Source: Permianibacter aggregans
GTDB lineage: Bacteria > Pseudomonadota > Gammaproteobacteria > Enterobacterales > Permianibacteraceae
NCBI RefSeq assembly: GCF_009756665.1
Contig: NZ_CP037953.1
Coordinates: 248,001-312,000 of the forward strand
DNA: 64,000 nucleotides
Direction: 5' to 3'
The translations under genes and the position numbers were made by a program. Positions 10,280 to 20,872 of this stretch are shown here, in pieces. Below the pieces are notes generated by a model. The model had not been told where the DNA came from. It saw only the letters and a list, made by a program, of their open reading frames with translations, and did no database searches. Within the stretch, counting starts at the first letter, position 1. Each line of letters begins with the position of its first letter.

Positions 10280-10756
10280 TCAACCGGCATGAAAATCGCC
10301 AGATTTGCCACCGGTCTTTTTCAACAAGCGAATACCGTCGATGCGCATATGTTTATCAACCGCTTTGCACATATCGTAAATCGTCAGCGCCGCGACACTG
10401 ACCGCAGTCAAGGCTTCCATTTCAACTCCGGTCTGGCTGCAGACCCGGCATTGCGCCTTGATGTGCACCGCACTGCGAATACCGTCAATGGCAAACTCGA
10501 TATCGACACCAGAAAGCGGCAGACTGTGACAGAGCGGAATCAGTTGGTCGGTGCGCTTGGCCGCCAATACGCCGGCGATATGCGCCGTGGTCAGCACATT
10601 GCCTTTCGGCAGCTCATTGGCAGTCAACAGCTTCAAGGTTTCCGGCTTCATGTAAACATAGCCTTCAGCCAGCGCCAGTCGTTCGGTAGCCGGTTTGTCA
10701 CCGACATCAACCATCCGTACCTGACCAGCATCATCAAGATGACTTAATTCGGACAT
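10280..10756 (-). CDS. moaC: Cyclic pyranopterin monophosphate synthase MoaC
   Basis: Converts the MoaA product to cyclic pyranopterin monophosphate, the first stable molybdenum-cofactor intermediate. The 158-residue protein shows [14 protein letters not shown] near the N-terminus, [12 protein letters not shown], and the catalytic-loop region [25 protein letters not shown]. It is first in moaC-moaD-moaE-rlmC. Neither moaA nor moaB lies in the window, so the rest of the pathway must be elsewhere. Confidence 0.96.
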   Translation of the reverse strand: MSELSHLDDAGQVRMVDVGDKPATERLALAEGYVYMKPETLKLLTANELPKGNVLTTAHIAGVLAAKRTDQLIPLCHSLPLSGVDIEFAIDGIRSAVHIKAQCRVCSQTGVEMEALTAVSVAALTIYDMCKAVDKHMRIDGIRLLKKTGGKSGDFHAG

Positions 10757-10799
10757 GCCTTGCTCCTTGAATTAGACAGTTTACGTATTATGGCAAACT

Positions 10800-12482
10800 T
10801 CAGGCGCTATCCAGTTGATCAAAATCGGTTGTTTCCGACAACCAAATGATTCCCTGCTCTTCATTCAACCGTTTGCGCAGCTTGTCCCGATAGGCCGATT
10901 CGACCTGATGCCGGCGAATTTTCAGCGTCGGCGTTAGCAAACCATTCTCGGTGGTCCCCTGTTCTGCCACCAACACAATGGCAGCGAGACGTTCGTGTGG
11001 GTCCAACTGTTTATTCAGTTTCTCCAGCACATCCTGGAGTTTTTGCTCCAGCGTGGCTTTCAAATCCTCAAATTTATCGCCGAGCGCAGCGATAGCCACT
11101 GGCTGACGCATGCCGGTACCAATCACGCAAACCTGCTCGAATCCGGCCAGTTGTTCCAGCCGTTGCTCAATCGGCACTGGCGACACGTATTTGCCTTTCT
11201 CGGTCTTGAACAGCTCTTTCTTGCGGCCCGTGATGATCAGTCGGCCTTGGTCATCGAGTTTGCCGAGATCGCCGCTGTGTACCCAGCCATCAACCAGCGT
11301 TTCATTGGTCAGCGCTTCATCGCGGTAATAGCCGAGCATGACACCCGGATGCTTCAGCAGAATTTCGTTGTCTTCACCAAACTGGCACTCAGCATTCGGC
11401 AGCAATTCCCCGACGGTGCCAATGCCGCGTCGTTGCGGAAAATTCAGATGCGAATAAGCCAGCGTTTCCGTCATGCCATACACTTCGAGAATCGTTATCC
11501 CCAGCCTTTGCCACCAATTGATCAACTCGACATCAATTGATGCGCCACCACTCAATGCCACCTGCACCTGGCCCATGCCCAATTGACGACGAATCAGCGC
11601 AGCGAACCAACCACCCAGAACCGGCAGTTGCAGTAAACGCTGCAATTTCTGTTCAGGCAGTTTCGCCAACATGCCCTGCTGCAGCTTCAGCCAGATGCGT
11701 GGCACACCAAAGAACACGGTCGGCTGGGCACGTTTCATATCACGCAAAAAGTGATCAATCGATTCGACAAAGAAGATGCGGCCACCGAGAACCAGCACCG
11801 CCAATTCGATCGCGCAGCGCTCGGCAACATGCGCCAACGGCAAGTAGGAAAAAAAACGGCCCTCACGCAAGCCGAGTTGCTGTGTTACTGACACCATGTT
11901 TTCCGCGACAAAGCCGGCATTGCCAAAACTGTGCATGACGCCTTTCGGGGTGCCCGTGGTGCCCGAGGTATAAATAATCGTCGCCAACTCGTGCTCATCA
12001 ACCTTGACCGGCGCCAGCATCGGCAACTCGCGCTTAACGAGCTCATCCCAATCGATCAAGCCGTCGTGGTGATGATGCATCGCGACCATCTGGCAGGCAT
12101 CGGGAATGGCTTCACGCTTGTCAGCAAAATCGTGCAACTTGCCGACAAACACCAGCACCGATTCGGAATGCTCCAGTACATGACGAATATTATCGTTGCC
12201 GGCGGTCGGATACAGTGGCACCGAAACATGGCCGGCATACCAAATGGCTAAATCAGCCAAAATCCAGTGCGCGCAATTCAGCGAATAAATAGCGATACGC
12301 GAACCGCGCGGGAAACGCTGCAACCACTGGGCAACGCGCGACACCTGTTCGTGCGCTTGACGCCAACTGATGTCACGCAGGCCACCACCAGGCAGCGGTT
12401 GTGACAGGAAGATCGCGTCGGGCTTTTCATACACCCAATGGAGAAACTTGGAAACCGGCAGGCGTTCGTTATTATCGTTCAT
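10800..12482 (-). CDS. AMP-dependent long-chain acyl-CoA synthetase
   Basis: Activates fatty acids to acyl-CoA through an acyl-adenylate. The 560-residue protein has the P-loop-like YTSGTTGTPKGV near residue 170, the VYGMTE adenine-binding block near 340, the DGWVHSGDLG block near 395 and ITGRKKELFKTEKGKYVSP, characteristic of the FAA1/FadD15-like long-chain branch. No membrane segment is obvious. It lies 43 bases after moaC on the same strand, but function suggests a separate unit. Substrate chain length cannot be read from sequence. Confidence 0.88.
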   Translation of the reverse strand: MNDNNERLPVSKFLHWVYEKPDAIFLSQPLPGGGLRDISWRQAHEQVSRVAQWLQRFPRGSRIAIYSLNCAHWILADLAIWYAGHVSVPLYPTAGNDNIRHVLEHSESVLVFVGKLHDFADKREAIPDACQMVAMHHHHDGLIDWDELVKRELPMLAPVKVDEHELATIIYTSGTTGTPKGVMHSFGNAGFVAENMVSVTQQLGLREGRFFSYLPLAHVAERCAIELAVLVLGGRIFFVESIDHFLRDMKRAQPTVFFGVPRIWLKLQQGMLAKLPEQKLQRLLQLPVLGGWFAALIRRQLGMGQVQVALSGGASIDVELINWWQRLGITILEVYGMTETLAYSHLNFPQRRGIGTVGELLPNAECQFGEDNEILLKHPGVMLGYYRDEALTNETLVDGWVHSGDLGKLDDQGRLIITGRKKELFKTEKGKYVSPVPIEQRLEQLAGFEQVCVIGTGMRQPVAIAALGDKFEDLKATLEQKLQDVLEKLNKQLDPHERLAAIVLVAEQGTTENGLLTPTLKIRRHQVESAYRDKLRKRLNEEQGIIWLSETTDFDQLDSA

Positions 12483-12546
12483 CGCTTACATCATCGCGGT
12501 TGGCAATACTGCTGTATAGCACAACCGCGGTTGCCGACAAATCAGT

Positions 12547-15500
12547 TCAGCGCGATTGCCCCGTGCGTAAATGCTTCAACAAGAGTTCGGCCGGTGAAGA
12601 CAGTTCCAACTGCTGTTGTATGCGTGCCTGTTCGCGACAGGAAAAGCCGCTGGCACAAACACTGCCAAGCCGCTGCGCCTCGGCAATATTGTCCGCCCAG
12701 CCCTGCTGCCAGAGTCGCGCGGCCTGTTCGCGATGCTCACGTTCATGGCCGTAACTGCCAGCCATGCCGCAGCAACCAGTAGCCACCGCCTGCAGTTCCA
12801 GGCCGGCACGCTGAAAAATACTTTGCCATTGAACGGTGCTCGCCGGCTGCTGCGATTTTTCTGTGCAGTGGGAAAATAAAAACACGGTGCCGCCAGCGTG
12901 TTGGGGGACGGTGATTTCCGTGCCATGCAGATACTCATGTAGCGACAGAATCGAAGGCAGCTCGTAGCGGCTGGTCAACTCCCGGTATTCCTGACTGAAC
13001 ATCAGTGTCTGCGTGGTTTCAAGACAAACAACTGGAACCTCCAACGATGTCAGCAAAGACAAGAACGACAATGCGCGATTGGCCTTGCGTTCGAAGCCCG
13101 GCAACAGGCCTTTGACATGGTCAGCCTTGGCCAGCGGCAAAAACGGCAACAGCACGACGCGCTTGCCCAGCGTTTCCAGCAATTGCACCGCACTTTCGAG
13201 CGTATGTGCATCGAAAAACCCGGTGAACGCATCAGGCAGTAGAAACACAGTATTATGGCGTTGCTCACTGCTCAGTTTTTGCAACTCGGTCAAATCAAAA
13301 CGGCGCTCTGCCTTGTTTTTGAGATGGTATAAGTTACGCGTAGCGAAACGCGGCAACTGGCGCAAGCCAAACACTTTCTCGGCGAACCAGGACGAAAGCG
13401 GATTGAACATCAAGGCATTGGCAAGGCGCGGAACCCTGGCCATGATCGGCGCCCAGCTTTCCATGCTGCTCAACAGGTAATCACGCACCGGACGCGGGTA
13501 GCGTCGATGATAATGATGCAAAAACAAGGATTTCTGCGCCGGCACATCGACCTTGATCGGGCACTGCGTCGCACAGGCTTTGCAGCCCAGGCACCCCGAC
13601 ATCGCATCAGCAACCTGATGGGAAAAATCATTGCTGTCGCGACCGCCAAAACGACGTAGTTCGCGACGCAGCACTTCTTTACCGGTCAATGGTTTGACCG
13701 CGATATCAATATTCTGCGCACTGACTTGCGTCAGCCATTCGCGCATCAAGCCGGAGCGGCCTTTCGGTGAGTGAATGCGGTCATTGGTGGCTTTGTATGA
13801 AGGACACATGATGCTGTCCATCCGGTAATCAAAGCACTGGCCGTTGCCATTGCAATACAAAGCCCCTTGCGCCATCTCTTCGGCGCGAGTGTCAATTTGC
13901 CGGTCACGTTGGCCACGCCATTGCGCAAACGGAGATATCAGCTCGGCATCGGAATTCAACGGCGTACAAATTTTACCCGGATTCAATTGATTGCGCGGAT
14001 CGAATGCGGTTTTTATCCGGCGCATGCGCTGATAAATCGCGTCGCCATGAAAATCCGGGCCGTACCAGGCACGAAATCCTTTGCCATGTTCCGACCACAT
14101 GACACCGCCGTATTTTTTCAGCAACGTGTAAACACCATCGGAAATTTTCCGGAACAGTTGCTCATCTTCATCCGTGCGCAAGTTCAATGCTGGTCGCACA
14201 TGCAGGCAGCCGACGTCGACATGACCGAACATGCCGTAACTCAAGCCATGACTATCGAGCAGCGCACGAAACTCACGGATGTAATCAGCCAGGTGCTCCG
14301 GCGGCACTGCCGTGTCTTCGACGAACGGAATCGGTCGGCGTTTGCCCTTGGTGTTACCGAGCAAACCGACGCCTTTTTTACGCAGCTCCCAGAGCGCGCC
14401 TTGCGGTGCCGATTCGGTGCTGTAATAAAAGCTGATCACGGCCTGATCATCGGCCAATTGTTTTTTCAGCTCAGCCGTTTTTGCCGACAACGCCGAATCA
14501 TCAGTGGCAATAAACTCGACCAGATTGACGGCATTACCGGTGAACTCCTCATCGACGCCAAGATACGGACGCACTTTCGGAAACAGTACATCGTTCTTGG
14601 CAAGGTTCAGAATTTTGTCATCAATGGTTTCAATGGCTGAAGGTTCATGCGCCAGCAATTGCTGCGCGGCTGCCAATGCCTGATCAAAGCTGCGATAACG
14701 CACCGCAAACAAACCTTTATGTTTTGGTAGCGGAGTCAGTTTCAAGGTTAGTTCGGTGACGACCGCCAGCGTACCTTCGGAACCACAAATCAGCGGATCA
14801 AGCGCCAGACTGCCGTCATCACGCAACGGGCGCCAGAGATTGTACGCCGTGATAAACCTTCCGAGCTTTTCCGAGCCAGGATGACTCGGCGCATCAGCGC
14901 ACACGTCGCGTACGGTTTGATAAAGTTCGGCTTCGCGAGTTTTCTGATTGACTACCGCGTTTAACTGTTCAGCGGTTTTCCGGCCGGTAACCAACACGGT
15001 GCCATCATTCAACACAATGCGCATGCCCAGTACATGATCGCTGGTGCGGCCGTACAAACGCGAGCCTTTACCACAAGCATCAGTATTGGCCATGCCGCCT
15101 ATCGTTGCCCGATTCGATGGCGACAGGTTCGGCGCAAAAAATACCCCGTGCGGTTTCAGATGATCATTCAATTGGTCAAGAATGACACCGGGCTGAATAC
15201 GCACCCAGCCCTGCTCCAGGTTCAATTCCAGAATGTGATTTTGCAGGCGTGCGACATCGATGACGATGCCACGAGTCAGTGATTGACCGTTGGTGCCGGT
15301 GCCACCACCGCGTGGTGAAAAGTTCAACGAGTGAAAAACTGGCTCGGCCGCCAAGCGAAAAATGCTGGCAACATCCTGTTCATTCTTGGGCGTCAATACC
15401 GCTTGCGGCAACACCTGATAAACGCTGTTGTCGGTGGCATTGATCAAGCGCGTGGCGTAATCGGTTTGAATCAAACCGGTGAAACCGTTTTGCGGCAATT

Positions 15501-15564
15501 GCTGAAGAAACTGCGCTACCAGCGCGTCCAACTGTGGCACTTCAGTCAAGGCGGGAAACATCAT
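12547..15564 (-). CDS. ydiJ: FAD-binding and Fe-S-binding oxidoreductase, YdiJ-like (probable D-2-hydroxyglutarate dehydrogenase)
   Basis: Very large (1005 residues) flavoprotein with three parts: an N-terminal FAD_binding_4 domain (PRGGGTGTNGQS near 80), a FAD-oxidase C domain (SEHGKGFRAWYGPD near 495), and a C-terminal iron-sulfur region with CLGCKACATQCP near 665 and a CCG-type motif (GCCGMAGSYGHE) near 945. This architecture and length match E. coli YdiJ, reported to oxidise D-2-hydroxyglutarate; the substrate here is inference. The ATG at 15564 lies ten bases past the stop of the RhtA-like exporter gene, so the two are probably co-transcribed. Confidence 0.87.
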   Translation of the reverse strand: MMFPALTEVPQLDALVAQFLQQLPQNGFTGLIQTDYATRLINATDNSVYQVLPQAVLTPKNEQDVASIFRLAAEPVFHSLNFSPRGGGTGTNGQSLTRGIVIDVARLQNHILELNLEQGWVRIQPGVILDQLNDHLKPHGVFFAPNLSPSNRATIGGMANTDACGKGSRLYGRTSDHVLGMRIVLNDGTVLVTGRKTAEQLNAVVNQKTREAELYQTVRDVCADAPSHPGSEKLGRFITAYNLWRPLRDDGSLALDPLICGSEGTLAVVTELTLKLTPLPKHKGLFAVRYRSFDQALAAAQQLLAHEPSAIETIDDKILNLAKNDVLFPKVRPYLGVDEEFTGNAVNLVEFIATDDSALSAKTAELKKQLADDQAVISFYYSTESAPQGALWELRKKGVGLLGNTKGKRRPIPFVEDTAVPPEHLADYIREFRALLDSHGLSYGMFGHVDVGCLHVRPALNLRTDEDEQLFRKISDGVYTLLKKYGGVMWSEHGKGFRAWYGPDFHGDAIYQRMRRIKTAFDPRNQLNPGKICTPLNSDAELISPFAQWRGQRDRQIDTRAEEMAQGALYCNGNGQCFDYRMDSIMCPSYKATNDRIHSPKGRSGLMREWLTQVSAQNIDIAVKPLTGKEVLRRELRRFGGRDSNDFSHQVADAMSGCLGCKACATQCPIKVDVPAQKSLFLHHYHRRYPRPVRDYLLSSMESWAPIMARVPRLANALMFNPLSSWFAEKVFGLRQLPRFATRNLYHLKNKAERRFDLTELQKLSSEQRHNTVFLLPDAFTGFFDAHTLESAVQLLETLGKRVVLLPFLPLAKADHVKGLLPGFERKANRALSFLSLLTSLEVPVVCLETTQTLMFSQEYRELTSRYELPSILSLHEYLHGTEITVPQHAGGTVFLFSHCTEKSQQPASTVQWQSIFQRAGLELQAVATGCCGMAGSYGHEREHREQAARLWQQGWADNIAEAQRLGSVCASGFSCREQARIQQQLELSSPAELLLKHLRTGQSR

Positions 15565-15574
15565 CAATGCTCAT

Positions 15575-16414
15575 TCAGGTTTTGCCAAAACGGACCACAC
15601 CGTAACTGGCCGACATGACCAAAAATACGGCGGCCCATTGGGTCAGGGTCAATTGTTCGGAAAGCATCAGCCAGCCAATCACCGAAGCCACCGCCGGTTC
15701 AAGGCTCATCAAGATGCCGAACTGCCGCGTCGGCATTCGCCGCAGCGCTTCGATTTCCAAGGTATACGGCACCACCGAGGACAAGAACGCCACGCCAATG
15801 GCGAACAAGATGCCGAAACCATACTCGACATTCTGCAGCACTGGCACCGTCGACAAAGGTGTCATCAACAGCGCGCCGACAATCATCGACAAGGTCAATC
15901 CCTGCGCGCCCGGCAAGGCGCCACCAATGCGTTGTCCGAGCAGAATATAAGCAGCCCAACAGGCACCGGCAATGACCGCGAAGATCAGCCCGACGCTATC
16001 AAGCGCACCGGATAGAGGATTCAGAAGAATGATGCCGCCGGCGGCTAAGGCTACCCAGAGTAAATCCAGCGGTCGGCGACTCTGCCAGAGGGCAACGCCG
16101 AGTGGGCCAAAAAATTCGATGGTAACGGTCAAACCGAGCGGCAAACGTTCCAGCGCCAGGTAATAGAAGGCATTCATGCCGACCAGCACGGCGCCAAACA
16201 CGACAATGATTTTCCACCGGCCCTGACGCCAGAGGTTCAAACCTGGGCGCACCAGCAGCCAGAGAATAATGGCGGCGAACAGCACACGTAGATACACGGT
16301 GCCGATTGCACCAAATTGCGAGAACAGCGACTTGGCCAGCGCCGCGCCGGCCTGGACACTGACAATGGCGACCAGAATCAGAATTGTTGCGGGAAAGCGT
16401 TCAAGCGCGCGCAC
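15575..16414 (-). CDS. EamA-family exporter, RhtA-like
   Basis: Inner-membrane drug/metabolite transporter. The 279-residue protein has about ten hydrophobic segments in two EamA repeats. Features such as GLTVTIEFFGPLGVAL and the ending RMPTRQFGILMSLEPAVASVIGW resemble RhtA, a threonine/homoserine exporter. The start is a GTG at 16414 behind GAGG; no nearby ATG gives a full first membrane segment. It precedes the YdiJ-like gene by ten bases. The exported substrate is not shown by sequence. Confidence 0.85.
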   Translation of the reverse strand: MRALERFPATILILVAIVSVQAGAALAKSLFSQFGAIGTVYLRVLFAAIILWLLVRPGLNLWRQGRWKIIVVFGAVLVGMNAFYYLALERLPLGLTVTIEFFGPLGVALWQSRRPLDLLWVALAAGGIILLNPLSGALDSVGLIFAVIAGACWAAYILLGQRIGGALPGAQGLTLSMIVGALLMTPLSTVPVLQNVEYGFGILFAIGVAFLSSVVPYTLEIEALRRMPTRQFGILMSLEPAVASVIGWLMLSEQLTLTQWAAVFLVMSASYGVVRFGKT

Positions 16415-16486
16415 GACTGCCTCGGGAATGAAATCGGCGGGTTAACCCCGCCGTTTTCGCTAGTTTACTGCTTAGTGAGTCCGTTG

Positions 16487-19400
16487 TCAGATGTTGCCTG
16501 TGGGTGATGACGTCGCTTCACCCGCCGGTTCCGCTTGCTTTCGCTTGAAACCATCAGTAATCAACCGATAGAACAGCGGCACAAAGAAAACCGCCAGGAA
16601 GGTGGCCGCCAACATGCCGCCGGTGACACCAGTGCCGACTGCATGCCGGGCCGCGGCGCCTGCGCCACTGCTCAAGGTCAGCGGCAGCACGCCGAGAATG
16701 AATGCCAACGAGGTCATCAGAATCGGCCGGAAACGCAGTCTCGCCGCTTCCAGTGCCGCATCCACCGTGCTCATGCCCAGCTCTTTTTTCTGCGAAGCAA
16801 ACTCAACGATCAGAATGGCGTTTTTCGCGGCCAGACCAAGCAAGGTCACGAGACCAATCTGGAAATAAATATCGTTGTTCATGTCACGCAGCCAAACCGC
16901 CATCAACGCGCCGAAAGTACCAAATGGCAGCGCCAACAATACCGACAGCGGTAATGACCACTTTTCATATTGCGCGGCCAAAATCAGGAACACCATGACC
17001 ACGGCCAACGCAAGCGCCAAACCACTGGTACCTGAGGACTTTTTCTCCTGGAACGAGGCGCCGCTCCAGTCAAAGGAAAATCCGGGCGGCAGTGTTTCGG
17101 CCATGATCGCTTCGACTCGGGCAATCGCTTCACCGGAACTGACACCGGGCGCACCGCCACCGAAAATCTTCACGGCCGGCAAATTGTTGAACCGATCTTG
17201 CGTGTCCGGACCCGAGGTGTAACGCACCTGGGCAAACGCCGCCAGCGGAATCATCTGGCCGTGTGTCGAACGCACGTAAATATTGCCAATGTCGTTGGGA
17301 CGACGACGATAATCCGGGTGCGCCGACATCAACACCTGCCAGGTGCGGCCGTATTTGTTGAAGTCATTGACGTAATAGCTGCCGAGACTTGCCGACAAGG
17401 CGTTGAACGCCTCGTCCACCGAAACACCAAGCACTTTCGCTTTTTCGCGATCCATATCCACAAACAACTGTGGTGTGCTGGCGCGCCACAGCGTCGACAC
17501 GTTGGCGAGCATGGGATCTTGATTGGCTTTTGCGATAAACGCTTGCGTTACCGCCTCCAGTTGCTTGGCGCCACCTTCACCGCGGTTCTGAATGTAGAGC
17601 TCGAAACCACCGGCCGTACCCAGACCGAAAATTGGCGGAGGATTGAACGCCAACACCAACGCCTCTTTGATGTGCGCAGTTTTCATGAACACTTCGCCGA
17701 CCAGAGCCGTCGTTGGCACGTCCCGCTCATCCCAATGCTTTTGCGTGACGAAAATGGTCGCCGCGTTATTCTTGTAACCACCACCGAGAAAATCAAAACC
17801 GGTGAACGCGACCACATTTTCGTTGGCCGGGTTTGACTGGATCTGTTTAACCACTTCGTTGACGACCGAGTCGGTGCGCGTCAGCGTGGCGCCATCCGGC
17901 AAAATCACCGCCGCGATATAGAAACCCTGATCTTCATCGGGCACCAACGCTCCCGGTGTGATTTTCCATAGACTGGCGGTAATCACGACCATCCCCAGAA
18001 ACAAACCAATACCGAGGCCAGCACGTTTCAACAAGAACCGCACGCCATCGGTGTAGCGATGGGTAAAGCGTTCGAACCAGTCGTTGAACCACTGGAAAAA
18101 CTTGCCGGGATTCTTATGCTCGTGCTTCAGAATCAGTACACACAATGCAGGCGTCAAGGTCAGCGCAACAATGCCTGAGATGGCCACCGAGATCGAAATA
18201 GTGATCGAGAACTGACGATACAACTCACCAGCCAAGCCACCAAGAAATGCAATCGGCACGAATACCGAAGTCAGCACCAGCACAATCGCGATCACTGGAC
18301 CCGTGACTTCTTTCATTGCCCGAATCGCCGCTTCGCGTGCTGACAATTTGTCTTCGTCCATGTGCCGTTCGACGTTTTCCAGCACGACGATGGCGTCATC
18401 CACAACGATACCAATGGCCAGCACCATACCGAACAGCGTCAGCGTGTTGATCGAATAACCGAGCATGTGCAGCCCGGCAAACGTACCGATCAACGAAACC
18501 GGCACGGCCAGTGTCGGAATCAATGTCGCGCGCCAGTTTTGCAGAAACAGATAGACGACCAAGAACACCAGCACCATCGCTTCGAGCAGCGTTTTGCCGA
18601 CTTCGCGGATAGACACTTCGACGAAACGGGTGGTGTCGTACGGCACGCTGTAGGTAAAGCCGTCGGGGAATGAGCGCGCCAGCTCGGCAACCGTGGCATT
18701 GACTTCATCAGCGACCGACAGCGCGTTGGCACCCGGTTGCAGAAAAATACCGACCAGCGTTGCCGACTTGCCGTTGATGCGACCAATAAATTCGTAATCC
18801 TTGGAGCCGAGTTCAACGGTCGCGACATCCTTCAGTCGCAGCACCGAACCATCGGCGTTGGCTCGCACAATGATTTGCTCAAACTGGTTGACATCGCTCA
18901 AACGACCTTGGGTGGTGATGGTATAAACCAGTGATTGATCATTCTGAATCGGCGGCTGGCCGATTTTGCCCGGCGCAAACTGCGAGTTTTGTTCGCCGAT
19001 CGCACGCGCGACATCGGCCGTCGTCAATTGCAAACGGGCCAGCACGTCCGGCTTTATCCAGATGCGCATCGCGTAGTCCTTGGCACCGAAGATCTGAACA
19101 CCCGTTGTGCCAGGAATGCGTTTCAGCCGATCGAGCACATTCAACGTGACATAGTTGCTGGTGTACAAGTCATCAAAGCGATCGTTCGGCGAATAAAAGG
19201 CCAACACCTGCAGGAACGATGAGGAGCCCTTCTCCACCGTTACGCCTTGGCGACGCACTTCGTTCGGCAGTTTCGCTTCCGCCTGTTTGACCCGGTTGTT
19301 GACGTTCAATGCTGCCTGATCGACATCGGTGCCGATATCAAACGTCACCTGAATCTGCACCACGCCGTTCGAGGCTGAAGTCGAACTCATGTAGAGCATG

Positions 19401-19624
19401 TCTTCGACACCGTTGATCTGATTCTCAATCGGTGCCGCAACGGTTTGTTCCAATACTTCGGCGGACGCACCAGGGTAAATCGCAGTAACGGTGACGACCG
19501 GTGGCGCAATTTCCGGGTACTGCGCAATGGGCAACACGCGGATCGCGGCCAAACCGGCGATCACAAAAAACAGCGACAGTACCGTCGCAAAAATCGGCCG
19601 ATCAATGAAAAATCGGGAGAACAT
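16487..19624 (-). CDS. acrB: RND multidrug efflux permease (AcrB/MexB type)
   Basis: Inner-membrane proton/drug antiporter of a tripartite pump. The 1045-residue length is typical of the HAE1 family. It begins MFSRFFIDRPIFATVLS, has the proton-relay Asp pair in GIVVDDAIVVLENVERHM near 407-408 and the partner Lys in LLGLAAKNAILIVEFA near 935. The gene follows the membrane-fusion gene by 16 bases. No outer-membrane channel gene is in the operon, so the pump must borrow a TolC-like protein encoded elsewhere. Confidence 0.95.
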   Translation of the reverse strand: MFSRFFIDRPIFATVLSLFFVIAGLAAIRVLPIAQYPEIAPPVVTVTAIYPGASAEVLEQTVAAPIENQINGVEDMLYMSSTSASNGVVQIQVTFDIGTDVDQAALNVNNRVKQAEAKLPNEVRRQGVTVEKGSSSFLQVLAFYSPNDRFDDLYTSNYVTLNVLDRLKRIPGTTGVQIFGAKDYAMRIWIKPDVLARLQLTTADVARAIGEQNSQFAPGKIGQPPIQNDQSLVYTITTQGRLSDVNQFEQIIVRANADGSVLRLKDVATVELGSKDYEFIGRINGKSATLVGIFLQPGANALSVADEVNATVAELARSFPDGFTYSVPYDTTRFVEVSIREVGKTLLEAMVLVFLVVYLFLQNWRATLIPTLAVPVSLIGTFAGLHMLGYSINTLTLFGMVLAIGIVVDDAIVVLENVERHMDEDKLSAREAAIRAMKEVTGPVIAIVLVLTSVFVPIAFLGGLAGELYRQFSITISISVAISGIVALTLTPALCVLILKHEHKNPGKFFQWFNDWFERFTHRYTDGVRFLLKRAGLGIGLFLGMVVITASLWKITPGALVPDEDQGFYIAAVILPDGATLTRTDSVVNEVVKQIQSNPANENVVAFTGFDFLGGGYKNNAATIFVTQKHWDERDVPTTALVGEVFMKTAHIKEALVLAFNPPPIFGLGTAGGFELYIQNRGEGGAKQLEAVTQAFIAKANQDPMLANVSTLWRASTPQLFVDMDREKAKVLGVSVDEAFNALSASLGSYYVNDFNKYGRTWQVLMSAHPDYRRRPNDIGNIYVRSTHGQMIPLAAFAQVRYTSGPDTQDRFNNLPAVKIFGGGAPGVSSGEAIARVEAIMAETLPPGFSFDWSGASFQEKKSSGTSGLALALAVVMVFLILAAQYEKWSLPLSVLLALPFGTFGALMAVWLRDMNNDIYFQIGLVTLLGLAAKNAILIVEFASQKKELGMSTVDAALEAARLRFRPILMTSLAFILGVLPLTLSSGAGAAARHAVGTGVTGGMLAATFLAVFFVPLFYRLITDGFKRKQAEPAGEATSSPTGNI

Positions 19625-19640
19625 TGCAATGCTCCGTTAA

Positions 19641-20810
19641 TCAGGTCGCAGGTTTGGCAATCGACACCGGCGCACCCGGCTGGATTTTGATCAGATTATC
19701 GAGGATCAGTTGATCGCCGGCTTGCAGGCCGGAATCGATAATCCAGCGTTGTTCGTTATTGGCACTCGGCTCGGTATACCAATCACCGGCCGTGATCTGA
19801 CGCATCGCCGCGACCGGATTGCCATTGGCATCTTTTTCGACAATGTAAACGAACTTGCCTTGCGGACCTTCCAGAACCGATTTCTGCGGTACCGAAATTG
19901 CCTCGCTACGATAAGCACCGTTCAACACGACGCGCACAAATTGACCGGCAATCAAACGTCGCTCCGGATTCGGGACTTTGGCCCGCATCAGCACGGTACC
20001 GGCGTTTTCGGTGACCGAGACATCGGTGTAATTCAGCTCGCCGGTTTGCGCCAGCAATTGACCATTGGCCAGGCGAATCTGCACTTCGCCCTTCTCACCT
20101 TTTTCCGACTTGATCCGGCCTTCGGCAATCGCTTCACGATGACGCAGCAATTCGGTTTCGGAGACATTGAAATAGACATACATCGGATCGATTTGCACAA
20201 TCGTCGTCAGCACATCGTTGAGTGCTTCGACCAACGCGCCTTCATGTTTTTGGGTCAGCGAAATCACACCATCAATCGGCGCCTTGACTTCGGTGTAACC
20301 AAGATTCAGTTCCGCTTCGTTGACCGACGCTTCTGCCGCTTGCATGGCCGCCTGCGCGGCTTGCAATGTCGATTGCGCCGTGTCGAGATCGCGCTGGCTG
20401 ACCAGCTTGCTTTCACGCAAGGCATCAACGCGTTTGAATTCGCGCTCAGCTTGCATCAAGCGGGCATGCGCTTCAGCTTTCTGGGCGTTCGCGGAAGCCA
20501 GGGCAATCCGGAATGGTTTCTGATCGAGGACAAAAAGCACCTGGCCTTTCTTGACCTGCTGACCCTCCTCGAAACGGCGGGTTTGCAGAATGCCGCCGAC
20601 CTGGGCACGCACCTGCACCTCGCGGTAAGCATGGCTTTCGGCGACGTATTCACGGTTGATTGGAATATCTTTGGCCACCAGCATTTCGGTGTTGACTTCG
20701 GGTGGCGGAAAACCGCCCATGCCGCCATTTTCAGCGCCGTCGCTGCTGCAGCCAGCCAGCAGAACCAGCGCCAAAGCCGACGCAGGAATCAGATTCTTAT
20801 TGGTACCCAT
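19641..20810 (-). CDS. acrA: RND efflux periplasmic adaptor lipoprotein (AcrA type)
   Basis: Membrane-fusion protein linking the RND pump to an outer-membrane channel. The ATG at 20810 gives 389 residues beginning MGTNKNLIPASALALVLLAGC, a lipoprotein signal with the lipobox LAGC. A biotinyl-lipoyl-like domain (VRAQVGGILQTRRFEEGQQVKKGQ), a helical hairpin rich in Ala and Gln near 100-150, and a beta-barrel region follow. The frame continues two codons upstream to a TTG. A TetR operator lies between this gene and the divergent repressor gene. Confidence 0.94.
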   Translation of the reverse strand: MGTNKNLIPASALALVLLAGCSSDGAENGGMGGFPPPEVNTEMLVAKDIPINREYVAESHAYREVQVRAQVGGILQTRRFEEGQQVKKGQVLFVLDQKPFRIALASANAQKAEAHARLMQAEREFKRVDALRESKLVSQRDLDTAQSTLQAAQAAMQAAEASVNEAELNLGYTEVKAPIDGVISLTQKHEGALVEALNDVLTTIVQIDPMYVYFNVSETELLRHREAIAEGRIKSEKGEKGEVQIRLANGQLLAQTGELNYTDVSVTENAGTVLMRAKVPNPERRLIAGQFVRVVLNGAYRSEAISVPQKSVLEGPQGKFVYIVEKDANGNPVAAMRQITAGDWYTEPSANNEQRWIIDSGLQAGDQLILDNLIKIQPGAPVSIAKPAT

Positions 20811-20872
20811 ACTCAAGATCTCGGGATTGAGGTGTGCAAATTGGACGCGCCTTGAAGCAGCGCGGAAAGCAG

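Noticed and set aside
19710-20855. 381-codon plus-strand frame across the adaptor gene
   Set aside because: Antisense of acrA; composition follows codon-position bias of the real gene.
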